A stretch of DNA of 26,090 nucleotides from a virus: IMG/VR virus record IMGVR_UViG_3300009177_000104, positions 1 to 26,090 of that record; one strand, written 5' to 3'. This document shows, piece after piece, positions 14,701 through 21,554 of the stretch; position 1 is the stretch's first letter; each line of letters starts with the position of its first letter. The translations under genes and the position numbers were made by a program. The notes under the pieces are model-generated. The model ran no database searches and was not told where the DNA came from. It was given only the letters and a program-made list of their open reading frames with translations.

Positions 14701-16056
14701 ATGGCATCCGTCGTCTCGTGTACGAAGTTCGCGCAATACCTCGTGGACCAACAGCCGGTTTACGACAAACTGATCCTCTCGGACATCCGGCCCACTGACT
14801 CTTGGATCCTGAACGTCAAAACGGGCACCTTCGAGTCTTACAGCGGGGTTGAGCATACCCTCGACCGGTTCCGTCACGTTTTCCCCAACACCACCAAGAC
14901 CTGGAATCGGACCGCTTACGCTTCCTGCGTGGGAACGCCGTGCGATAAGACTGAGTATTGCATCGGCTGGGGCGCGACTCGGATCACCTACTACCTGGAA
15001 GAACAAAGCTGGCAGACGCCGCTTCTGTGCTTCGACCAGGACATGCACGTTACGAAGGCTCAGGAACATTTCCGCCAGATCATTTCTGACATCCTGCGTC
15101 CGGCCACCACGGACATCATGAGCAATTTCCTGCGCAAGCGGGCAATCACTCATGCGGACAAGCGGTTTATCGCCAACAGGACCATGACCGAGTTCACCTT
15201 TGCATGGTCACTCGTGGGCGATGAGGAACGCTTCTTCGACTGCTCGGCCAATCCAAATCAGGTGTTCAAGCTGGTTCCCCAAATGTTGCAGAGCCGCTTT
15301 GAGCCGCTCATGCGCCGCGGTTACGGCGGCAAGAATCCGTTCAAAGAGACGGCCCCGTTCATTGAGTTGGTCACCGATATTTCCACCTGCTGGGAATTGG
15401 ACAAGCTTGGCGGCCAGACGGGCAACGGCGGCACGCCCTCGGTGGCAGCCAACTGGCGTTTCACCCAGTGGGACAGCGCCAACGCCTACTGGCGTTATGG
15501 GTTCAGCGGCCAAATCGGCAATTTCATGGTGCGCGTGGATCCCATGGGACTGCGCTTCAACTTCGTGCGCGACCTTGGCGCGGCTTCGGCCCCCAACCGC
15601 TACCGGTATCAGGTGGTGCTGCCCTACAAGAATCAGATCACCAGCGGTGCGGGCGGTGCCCCGGGGTTGGGGTCCATTGAGAATTCGGACTTCGACAATG
15701 CCCAGTTCCGGATCAGCTACATCTGGCACAAAATGGCGCTCGAGGCGCTGGTTGCCGATGCGACGCCGGTCAACCCGGAAATGCCCTTCTCGAGCCGTAA
15801 CTTCGGCGGCAAGTGGCAATTCGTCATGGACAACCTTGGCACCGGCTCGGACGGGTGCGTGGTTGAGAATAAGCGCCGGAACAAGGGCCAGTTCATTGCC
15901 GATTTCAAATTGGCGATTCGCCCGCTCTACACCGAGTTCTTGAACGTGTTCTTCCACCGCGGCGAGCCGTTCTGCGTGCCTGAGATCAGCAACTGCAGCA
16001 GCGATCCTGGTTACCCCACCCAGACGTACGATAGCTGCAACACGAACTGTCCGTAA
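14701..16056 (+). CDS. Major capsid protein candidate (Cys-rich)
   Basis: The 451-residue protein follows the scaffold-like gene, is preceded by a long leader and followed by a strong hairpin, as expected for the most abundant virion protein. Aromatic and Asn/Gly-rich sequence in the second half (NWRFTQWDSANAYWRYGFSG, then RVDPMGLRFNFVRD) looks like beta-rich capsid sequence. No motif proves the HK97 fold by eye, so the call rests on position and size. ATG 14701 (MASVVSCTKF) is chosen; upstream in-frame ATG 14647 would add 18 residues that look untranslated. Twelve cysteines are present, including SCVGTPC and a Cys-rich tail ending YDSCNTNCP, which is uncommon in a capsid protein and could support disulfide or metal cross-links. 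Confidence 0.72.
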   Translation: MASVVSCTKFAQYLVDQQPVYDKLILSDIRPTDSWILNVKTGTFESYSGVEHTLDRFRHVFPNTTKTWNRTAYASCVGTPCDKTEYCIGWGATRITYYLEEQSWQTPLLCFDQDMHVTKAQEHFRQIISDILRPATTDIMSNFLRKRAITHADKRFIANRTMTEFTFAWSLVGDEERFFDCSANPNQVFKLVPQMLQSRFEPLMRRGYGGKNPFKETAPFIELVTDISTCWELDKLGGQTGNGGTPSVAANWRFTQWDSANAYWRYGFSGQIGNFMVRVDPMGLRFNFVRDLGAASAPNRYRYQVVLPYKNQITSGAGGAPGLGSIENSDFDNAQFRISYIWHKMALEALVADATPVNPEMPFSSRNFGGKWQFVMDNLGTGSDGCVVENKRRNKGQFIADFKLAIRPLYTEFLNVFFHRGEPFCVPEISNCSSDPGYPTQTYDSCNTNCP

Positions 16057-16080
16057 TTTGTCGGGTGCAGTTATAGGGTC

Positions 16081-16112
16081 GGTCGCCGTCCGAAGTGGCG
16101 CGGACGGCGACC
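16081..16112 (+). terminator. Perfect 12-bp hairpin after the capsid gene (terminator-like)
   Basis: The arms ggtcgccgtccg (16081-16092) and cggacggcgacc (16101-16112) are exact reverse complements around the loop aagtggcg. The hairpin starts 25 bases after the capsid stop. The downstream bases (atccttgc) are not a real T tract, so it may be a weak terminator, a processing or stability element, or an attenuator rather than a classic Rho-independent terminator. Confidence 0.7.
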
Positions 16113-16140
16113 ATCCTTGCACTTCAATCGAAAGATTCTT

Positions 16141-16428
16141 ATGCCTGACTACATGGACAACGACGAGAGTTCCCCTTCCACTTCTGGCAGCACCCCGATG
16201 GACCAGACGCCCGAGAAAGCCGACGAGACCGAAGAGAATCTTGCCCTGGTTCCAAAGAGCTTTTTCAAAAACGAGCCCAAGCCTGGCGGGCGTGAGGAAG
16301 TCGAGATCGTGCAGGTTTACGAGGACGAGTGCTCGATAAAATGCGTTTACAAGGACGAGGAAAAGTCCGAAAGCGAAGAAGAAATGGCCGAAGGGGAAAC
16401 CGCCCCCGAAGACGAGATGATGACGTGA
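16141..16428 (+). CDS. Acidic small protein downstream of capsid (95 aa)
   Basis: ATG 16141 is preferred to an upstream in-frame TTG at 16117 because it follows the hairpin by a sensible distance and has a weak purine stretch (gaaaga) before it. The protein is strongly acidic at both ends (MDNDESS, KADETEENL, EKSESEEEMAEGE) with a short central VPKSFFKNEPKPGG and EEVEIVQVYEDECSIKCVY. It may be a head decoration or completion protein by position, or a DNA-mimic-like acidic protein. Neither is supported by a motif. Confidence 0.6.
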   Translation: MPDYMDNDESSPSTSGSTPMDQTPEKADETEENLALVPKSFFKNEPKPGGREEVEIVQVYEDECSIKCVYKDEEKSESEEEMAEGETAPEDEMMT

Positions 16429-16432
16429 AGTC

Positions 16433-16693
16433 ATGGCGTGCGATCCAAACACGTTGTTGAACGATGCCAAGTGCATCGAAGCATGCGTTCCGCCCGGGGC
16501 GCTTTTAGCCGTTGAGATTGCCCTTCTGTGCGCGTTGATAGAGCAGGGGGGCGTTGGCGGGGGCGGTGGCAGTCAAATTACTCAGGGCCGTTCCCCGGCG
16601 GCACCCGATGATCCGACCTTACCGGCGCTGGACTATCCGGTTGGCGGGGGTTCACTTCTGCAGTGGGACGTCCCCTCACAAACATGGGTATGA
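16433..16693 (+). CDS. CDP-LLC domain protein with Gly-rich tail (86 aa)
   Basis: Residues 1-35 (MACDPNTLLNDAKC, then EACVPPGALLAVEIALLC) are the clearest copy of a small domain that recurs in the proteins at 18674, 19859 (twice) and 20099. C3, C14, C18 and C33 could bind metal or form disulfides. After a Gly-rich hinge (39-46) comes SQITQGRSPAAPDDPTLPALDYPVGGGSLLQWD, which resembles linker/collar sequence of fibre proteins. No signal peptide is present. It ends with ATGA overlap into a signal-peptide protein. Probably a virion adaptor (inference). Confidence 0.65.
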   Translation: MACDPNTLLNDAKCIEACVPPGALLAVEIALLCALIEQGGVGGGGGSQITQGRSPAAPDDPTLPALDYPVGGGSLLQWDVPSQTWV

Positions 16694-17187
16694 AAACTCT
16701 CTTATTCGTTTTGGCTCTTGTTGGACTGGCGCTGCCATCCTTCGCGGCCAACCCTGCTTACACCTCTTTTGTCGGCACCAATGGCGCGACCATTCGCAGT
16801 AATCCGCCCAGTGGCGCGATCATCATCGACACCGGTTACTACTTTTCCACGTCGGATTTCGTGGCCACCAACTCAACGGCCAATTCCAATCTGACCGTCA
16901 ACTTTCAGACGACGCTTACCCGGGAAATTTTCCTCACCAACAACATTTCGATCACCAACTTCACCGGATTCGCCGCCGGCCAGAACATGCTGGTGAAATG
17001 GAAGCTGGTTCCGCAGTTGGTCAACCGGACGGTGGTGTGGCCGAGCGGCTCACAGTTCAGTATCAGCCTGGGGACAAACCAGGGGTCAACGCTCTGGACG
17101 ACGCTCACCAACGGGGTGACTTACCAGGTCGCCTTCGACAGTTGGAACACCAACATAGACGTCACTGTTGCCGCCTTTTACCGATGA
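16690..17187 (+). CDS. Secreted-type fibre-region protein with signal peptide (165 aa)
   Basis: ATG 16690 overlaps the previous stop (ATGA) and gives a textbook Sec signal: MKTLLFVLALVGLALPSFA with cleavage expected after SFA, followed by ANPAYT. The mature part is Asn/Thr-rich and beta-like (SNLTVNFQTTLTREIFLTNN), and ends NTNIDVTVAAFYR. This resembles fibre or spike C-terminal domains in phage-like loci of Verrucomicrobiota as I recall them, with a VVWPSGSQF-type strand. A signal peptide is surprising for a protein built into a virion in the cytoplasm. It may be exported, or the hydrophobic start may act as an anchor. Confidence 0.68.
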   Translation: MKTLLFVLALVGLALPSFAANPAYTSFVGTNGATIRSNPPSGAIIIDTGYYFSTSDFVATNSTANSNLTVNFQTTLTREIFLTNNISITNFTGFAAGQNMLVKWKLVPQLVNRTVVWPSGSQFSISLGTNQGSTLWTTLTNGVTYQVAFDSWNTNIDVTVAAFYR

Positions 17188-18677
17188 GGACCATTTTTGC
17201 CCTGCTGCTGTTGTTAGTGTGCGTGAGCGCCCGAGGCGCTTTCACCGAGTTCTATGCAAACTCTGGCGGCACGAACGTGAATGCCGGTTCTACCACCAAC
17301 GCGACGCCGCTGTTCAGCACTACCGCCGGGGACTGGGTTGCGGCCACTGGGGTTTACACCAAGGCGGGTTCCGACCTGTCCGCTGTCACCGCCGGGATGT
17401 GGGCCAGCGTCTACGTGGATGGGGCGACCACGGCAGCGTTCATTGGGCGCATTACGACCGTAAACGACGGTGCCGACACGATCACAGTCAGTACGACCAT
17501 CAAGACAGGCACAGCGCCGGCGGACGGGACGGGGACGCGCAGCATTCGGGTGGGCGGTGCGTGGCAAGGGCCCTGGGTGGGTGGTGCGAACTCTGACGCA
17601 TTCCCGTTCAGTTTGGTGAACAATCTGATGACCAACTTGGCCACGGATGTGCCACGGGTAAACTTCAAGAATTTCGATTTCAACAGTTGCACAAATTTTG
17701 TGCAGAACAGCAACGGGCCAATTCGGTTCCAGGGTTATGGGACCAATGCCGGGGACGGTGGATTTAGTTACTTTATTAATACCGGTAACGGGGTTGGTTT
17801 TGCCATGTGCACCATTAATGGGAACAACATTGACGTGGTGGATTTGGGGTTTACGCGCAACGGAATAAGTGGAAACGCTGTTTTGCTCACCATGGCTGGA
17901 AATGAAGGCTACGTTAGGGGGTGCTTGTTTTCCTCTTCTCGTGGGGTCGGCTTGCAAGTGAATCAAATTGCGGTGATTGAAGAATGTGAGGCACAGGGCT
18001 GCAATGCGGTCAATGCTACTCAGGGCGCGTATTCGCTTTTGGCAGCCGGAACTGTGGCAAGACGCTGTGTGGCGCAAGGCAATACCGGGACAGGAACCAG
18101 CGGGTTCGTGATTTCTTCAGGGGTTACATTGCAGGACTGCATTGCCGCCAACAATGGCCGCGATGGGGTGACAGCTAGCTCGTCCACTGGGGTGATTATT
18201 TATGGCTGCGATTTCTACACCAATGGCACCAATGGCATAAACCTTACTGGTGCTGCCGGGACGTTGGTCAATATCGAGAATTGCACTTTTCTGAGGAACG
18301 GGGCCGGTTTAGCCGGGGCTTTCGCCATCAACTCTTCGGGTAGCCTGGTGCGTAATGGCGCAGTCATCAATTGCGCGTTCGGAACCGGCACGACGGCGAC
18401 TAATGGCAATGGCAGCGCCAACATTTTGCCGGGCACGACGCTTGAGGAAATCGGAAGCATCGGACTGGCTGCTGATGTCAGCCCATGGGTGGATGCGGCT
18501 GGGGGGAACTTCACCAAAACCAACACCGTGACGACGTTGTTAGGTACTGCGCGTGGGCGTTTTCTTGCGAACGCGGGTCCGTTATTTGTTGGCACCACCA
18601 GCTTTCCAGACATAGGGGCCACGCAGATTACCAACTCGCCTGGCGGGGTGATTGCCTACCCTCTTTACCGACGATGA
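17184..18677 (+). CDS. Right-handed parallel beta-helix protein with signal peptide (tailspike-like)
   Basis: ATG 17184 forms the ATGA overlap and starts a signal peptide (MRTIFALLLLLVCVSARG). The mature 480 or so residues begin FTEFYANSGGTNVNAGSTTN, then a region up to about residue 170, followed by at least seven coils of parallel beta-helix (about 195-420): GYVRGCLF, AVIEECEAQ, VARRCVAQ, TLQDCIAAN, IIYGCDFY, NIENCTFL and AVINCAF. Each coil has a Cys at the same turn, suggesting a Cys ladder. PDIGATQ near the end is common in beta-helix proteins of Verrucomicrobiota and Planctomycetota. Such folds occur in tailspikes that bind or cleave polysaccharide. No catalytic acid pair can be fixed by eye. 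Confidence 0.75.
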   Translation: MRTIFALLLLLVCVSARGAFTEFYANSGGTNVNAGSTTNATPLFSTTAGDWVAATGVYTKAGSDLSAVTAGMWASVYVDGATTAAFIGRITTVNDGADTITVSTTIKTGTAPADGTGTRSIRVGGAWQGPWVGGANSDAFPFSLVNNLMTNLATDVPRVNFKNFDFNSCTNFVQNSNGPIRFQGYGTNAGDGGFSYFINTGNGVGFAMCTINGNNIDVVDLGFTRNGISGNAVLLTMAGNEGYVRGCLFSSSRGVGLQVNQIAVIEECEAQGCNAVNATQGAYSLLAAGTVARRCVAQGNTGTGTSGFVISSGVTLQDCIAANNGRDGVTASSSTGVIIYGCDFYTNGTNGINLTGAAGTLVNIENCTFLRNGAGLAGAFAINSSGSLVRNGAVINCAFGTGTTATNGNGSANILPGTTLEEIGSIGLAADVSPWVDAAGGNFTKTNTVTTLLGTARGRFLANAGPLFVGTTSFPDIGATQITNSPGGVIAYPLYRR

Positions 18678-18871
18678 GTTGTGACCCAAACACGCTGCTT
18701 GCCCAGGCCACACAGTTCCTGGCGCTCTCGCCCGGGCAACTGACCTCAGCGACCATTGGCGCTCTGGCCGACGTGGCTGAGGGTGGCGGCTTCGTGTCGG
18801 GTGATTTCCGTATTACGGAATTGGCCGACATTCGTTCGACGGAAGCGGGTGACCTGCGGATCTGGCATTGA
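18674..18871 (+). CDS. Degenerate CDP-LLC domain protein (65 aa)
   Basis: The ATG at 18674 overlaps the beta-helix gene stop by ATGA. The first 35 residues (MSCDPNTLLAQATQFLALSPGQLTSATIGALADV) align with the CDP-LLC module but lack the second and last cysteines, so any metal or disulfide function is probably lost. A second part, GDFRITELADIRSTEAGDLRIWH, is beta-like and may pair with the following fibre protein. It is placed between two fibre-like proteins as the other copies are. Confidence 0.6.
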   Translation: MSCDPNTLLAQATQFLALSPGQLTSATIGALADVAEGGGFVSGDFRITELADIRSTEAGDLRIWH

Positions 18872-18874
18872 ACT

Positions 18875-19855
18875 ATGGCCAACAAAACCATTCCCCAACT
18901 AACCGCGGTCACCTCAATTTTGGACTCTGCCCAGTTTGAGTTGGACCAATCTTCGGCGTCCGGTAGTTGCACCGCCGTTCAATTGCGCAGTTTGGCCAAT
19001 GGCGTTGTTGTCGATGATCTGGCTGTGGACGATTTTTCTGGCTACGCCGTGGGCGCGGTGGCCAGCTTGAACGCCGGCAGCGGGTGGGCCGGCAACACTG
19101 GGGTGATTACAGGCGGCACCATTGTGGCCCGCACTGCCGTCGACGGGCGCGCTTTTCAGGCCCTGCAAATTTCCAATGGCCAGTTCGGTCGCCGGATGCC
19201 GTGGGGAAACAAGTGGTCCCGCCTAAAGCTCGCTGTTCTTTGGCGCTTGAACGGCTCGGCGTCTTTCAACCTGACCGCTGCCGATCCTCTTTTGGGCATT
19301 TGCTCTGGAACCACCAACATGGGGGCCAGCGCGACTTGCGCAAACTTCATCGGCTTGCGGTGGGGCTCTGGCGCTGGCGACGGCGTCACCTTCACCGCCG
19401 GCACGCTGATCAACTATTACAACATGTCCACGGCGTTCCGGTTTGTGACCCGGCGCGTGAACACCACCACTTTGCTGGGTGCGGGCGGCAGCGGCCACTG
19501 TCTGCCGGCCACCGAGGGGTATCACGGGGCGCTGGTTTACAACATCTGGCGTCCGGTTTATCTCAACGCGGCTTCCTCTGTGACTTACACCCACATGGAA
19601 ATAAGCAATGCGGCTGCCGAGGTGGAATTGTCCAGGCAGCAAAACTCGATAGGGCGCCTCATGGAAGCGACCAATACCACTGCTGGCAGCGCCACTGATG
19701 CCGAGCAGGGCATTGTGGGCACATCGGTTGGAACCATTGCCGGGCTCTTCGACGAGTCCACCGGGGTGCTGGACACGCTCAACTTTTACTGGCCATTCAC
19801 CAACGCCAACGCCGTTCTGGAAATTAGCGCCGTTGGCATCCGAAAGGTTGCCTGA
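18875..19855 (+). CDS. Tail fibre/adhesin-like protein (326 aa)
   Basis: The N-terminus (KTIPQLTAVTSILDSAQFEL, then CTAVQLRSLA) has the T/A-x-L-x-x-A/V form of fibre N-terminal segments that join proteins to a baseplate or tail tube. The rest is beta-rich and Gly/Asn-rich with aromatic strands (RLKLAVLWRLNGSASFNL, YHGALVYNIWRPVYLNAASS) and looks like a jelly-roll or lectin-like receptor-binding domain. No signal peptide and no Shine-Dalgarno are present. Probably a receptor-binding fibre, inferred from composition and its place between CDP-LLC proteins. Confidence 0.6.
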   Translation: MANKTIPQLTAVTSILDSAQFELDQSSASGSCTAVQLRSLANGVVVDDLAVDDFSGYAVGAVASLNAGSGWAGNTGVITGGTIVARTAVDGRAFQALQISNGQFGRRMPWGNKWSRLKLAVLWRLNGSASFNLTAADPLLGICSGTTNMGASATCANFIGLRWGSGAGDGVTFTAGTLINYYNMSTAFRFVTRRVNTTTLLGAGGSGHCLPATEGYHGALVYNIWRPVYLNAASSVTYTHMEISNAAAEVELSRQQNSIGRLMEATNTTAGSATDAEQGIVGTSVGTIAGLFDESTGVLDTLNFYWPFTNANAVLEISAVGIRKVA

Positions 19856-19858
19856 TTT

Positions 19859-20095
19859 ATGGCTTGTGACCCGGCAACCCTCATTTCCCAATCCAGCTGC
19901 TTTGACTGCCTGGTTAGCACCGGCTTGGCCCCCTACGTCGAAATCGTTTTGCTCTGCGCCATTCGGGACGGCACGGTCATTTCCACCGACCCGCAGGCGT
20001 TAATCACCCAAGCCAGTTGCCTGTTGGGGTGCATTCCACCGGGCGCACTTGCCGCTGTGAAGCTGGCGATCCTCTGTGATATTTTGACGCCCTGA
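19859..20095 (+). CDS. Double CDP-LLC domain protein (78 aa)
   Basis: Two copies of the CDP-LLC module make up nearly the whole protein: residues 1-35 (MACDPATLISQSSCF, then YVEIVLLCAI) and 43-76 (TDPQALITQASCLLGCIPPG, then KLAILCDIL). The second copy has Thr in place of the first Cys. Absence of any other domain suggests the module folds and works by itself, perhaps as an adaptor between fibre proteins. It follows a fibre-like gene and precedes the fibre in which the module is fused. Function unknown. Confidence 0.68.
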   Translation: MACDPATLISQSSCFDCLVSTGLAPYVEIVLLCAIRDGTVISTDPQALITQASCLLGCIPPGALAAVKLAILCDILTP

Positions 20096-20098
20096 CTT

Positions 20099-20878
20099 AT
20101 GCCGTGCGATGTGGATGAGATCCTGCAGGAAGCCAATTGCATCCTGGCTTATATCCCGCCGGGGGCAATGCAGGCGGTGAAGGTCTCGTTAATGTGCCAA
20201 CTGGCCGGCGGGGGAACCAATATGCTCTTCGTTTTAAAAGCTGGCGACACGATGACCGGTGCCCTCGTTCTGACCAACAGCCAGACAGCTCTGCAAATTG
20301 GCGGCACCACCGCTTCATTTCCAGCCATTGGGGTGAGCGCGGGGTTGCTGCAAATCCGTCTGGCAGACAATTCCAATTACGGGATCCTTCAATCGGGGTT
20401 TACCCAGGTTAATGTGGTTGACGCCAACAACAATACCCAGCCAGTGGCGCTCGAGGCTTACCACGAGACCAGCGGTGGGGCCGGTGGCGGGGCAGTCAAT
20501 GACGGGGTATCGGTGGACTTTCGGGCGGACTCGGACACGACCGACCGCCAGCAGCAAGTGCGGCTCTCGAGCTTGTGGAATGTGGCCGCTCACGCCACGC
20601 GCACCTCGGAACTTCGGGTGATTTCCACCATTCTTGGCGTTGCCACGGAAGCACTGCGGGTGAGCAACGCGCAGGTTGACGCTCGCAACGCTGCTGTGTT
20701 TGCCGTCGCTGGCACGCAAGTGGTTGGCCCGCGCAACACCGGCTGGACCACCTTTGCCGGCACCGCCAACAAGAACGCCGGCGGCCTTGATACCGGCACC
20801 TGCACCACCGCTCAATTAGCGCAGGTTGTAAAGAGTGTCGTTGACGCTCTTATCGCACATGGGTTAATTGGTACGTGA
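20099..20878 (+). CDS. Tail fibre protein with N-terminal CDP-LLC domain
   Basis: Residues 1-36 are a CDP-LLC module (MPCDVDEILQEANCI, then VKVSLMC). NMLFVLKAGDTMTGALVLTN (41-60) follows; GDTMTGAL is a known repeat motif of phage tail fibres. The middle is beta-rich. The C-terminal part (VVGPRNTGWTTFAGTANKN, then LAQVVKSVVDALIAHGLIG) matches fibre ends common in podo- and siphophages. This fusion ties the small module to fibres and suggests it anchors or organises them. It ends in GTGA overlap with the fibronectin-type protein. Confidence 0.78.
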   Translation: MPCDVDEILQEANCILAYIPPGAMQAVKVSLMCQLAGGGTNMLFVLKAGDTMTGALVLTNSQTALQIGGTTASFPAIGVSAGLLQIRLADNSNYGILQSGFTQVNVVDANNNTQPVALEAYHETSGGAGGGAVNDGVSVDFRADSDTTDRQQQVRLSSLWNVAAHATRTSELRVISTILGVATEALRVSNAQVDARNAAVFAVAGTQVVGPRNTGWTTFAGTANKNAGGLDTGTCTTAQLAQVVKSVVDALIAHGLIGT

Positions 20879-21348
20879 GAGTTACCGCCACCGCCACTGC
20901 CGTCCTGGCGCTGGCGTTTCGAGTTTTTGCCCCCGTTCCAACGATCACTTGGGGATGGGATCCAAGCCCAGAAACCAACGTGGTCAATTATACCCTGTAT
21001 TGGCACCCGGCCAGCGGCAATCCCATGGTCCAAAGCGGTGTGATGGTTACCAGCACGGTGAGCCAGGTGACCTTAGCGGTGACCAACTTTGTCTTTGGTC
21101 CGAGCGTGTTCACCGTCACCGCCAGAAACGCCGCGGGCCTCGAGAGCCTGCCCAGCAACGCCGTCAACTGGACCAACCGTTATTTCGCCCCGCCTTTGAG
21201 CGTGCGGGACAGCAACGTGGTGACCTTCACCCTGCAGAAGTCGGACCGTCCCTTTGGCGGCTTGTGGACCAACATTTCCCAATCGGTGGCGCCGTCGATG
21301 ACGAATGGCTTTTACCGCGGGGTAATTCTGCTAGAACAAAGACCATGA
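20875..21348 (+). CDS. Fibronectin type III-like protein with signal peptide
   Basis: A GTG start at 20875 overlaps the preceding stop (GTGA). The N-terminus MRVTATATAVLALAFRVFA is a signal-peptide-like segment. TWGWDPSPETNVVNYTLYW (25-43) is a typical FN3 start, followed by strands to FVFGPSVFTVTARNAAGLES, where A-R-N-A-A-G-x-E-S is the usual FN3 G strand approach. Such W-D-P-S-P-x-x-N-V-x-x-Y FN3 domains abound in Verrucomicrobiota secreted proteins, so a host origin is plausible. The second half (VVTFTLQKSDRPFGGLW) is beta-like. Role in the virion (sugar binding or spacer) is inferred. Confidence 0.65.
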   Translation: MRVTATATAVLALAFRVFAPVPTITWGWDPSPETNVVNYTLYWHPASGNPMVQSGVMVTSTVSQVTLAVTNFVFGPSVFTVTARNAAGLESLPSNAVNWTNRYFAPPLSVRDSNVVTFTLQKSDRPFGGLWTNISQSVAPSMTNGFYRGVILLEQRP

Positions 21349-21554
21349 AAGAACTCTTCGCGTCGATCAGTCACAATCCCAAGCCGATCATTTGCGCCGG
21401 GTTGGTGGTTTTGGGCACCTACATTGAGAAGCACGTTGGCGCTTCAGATTGTGTGTGGACCGCTGGCGAATGGCTCACCGCGGCAGGGCTCATGGGCCTT
21501 GGCGCGTTCCTTACACCCAAATCGCCGGCGCCAGCAGAACCGCCGCCCAAGTAA
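21345..21554 (+). CDS. Small membrane protein, holin-like candidate (69 aa)
   Basis: ATG 21345 makes the ATGA overlap and is preferred to the longer upstream frame. Residues 14-27 (PIICAGLVVLGTYI) and about 43-60 (TAAGLMGLGAFLT) are hydrophobic helices, and the C-terminus is Pro-rich and charged (KSPAPAEPPPK). The size and two hydrophobic segments fit a class II holin or other phage membrane protein. No endolysin gene is visible in the window. The stop abuts the convergent terminase stop with no gap. Confidence 0.55.
   Translation: MKELFASISHNPKPIICAGLVVLGTYIEKHVGASDCVWTAGEWLTAAGLMGLGAFLTPKSPAPAEPPPK

Larger units (their letters stand above)
16433..20206 (+). repeat. Dispersed CDP-LLC domain repeat (five copies)
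   Basis: A module of about 35 residues occurs at 16433-16537, 18674-18778, 19859-19963, 19985-20086 and 20099-20206. The pattern is C-D-P-x-T-L-L, A-x-C, P-P-G-A, A-V-x-x-x-L-L-C. The copy at 18674 has lost the second and last Cys. Copies 3 and 4 lie in one protein; copy 5 is the N-terminus of a fibre-like protein. Conservation is at protein level. Confidence 0.8.

Noticed and set aside
16117-16140. TTG start for the acidic protein
   Set aside because: It lies just past the hairpin with no ribosome site; ATG 16141 is more likely.
15208-16476. Minus-strand open frame of 422 codons across the capsid gene
   Set aside because: It spans the capsid gene and the hairpin and has no recognisable motif.
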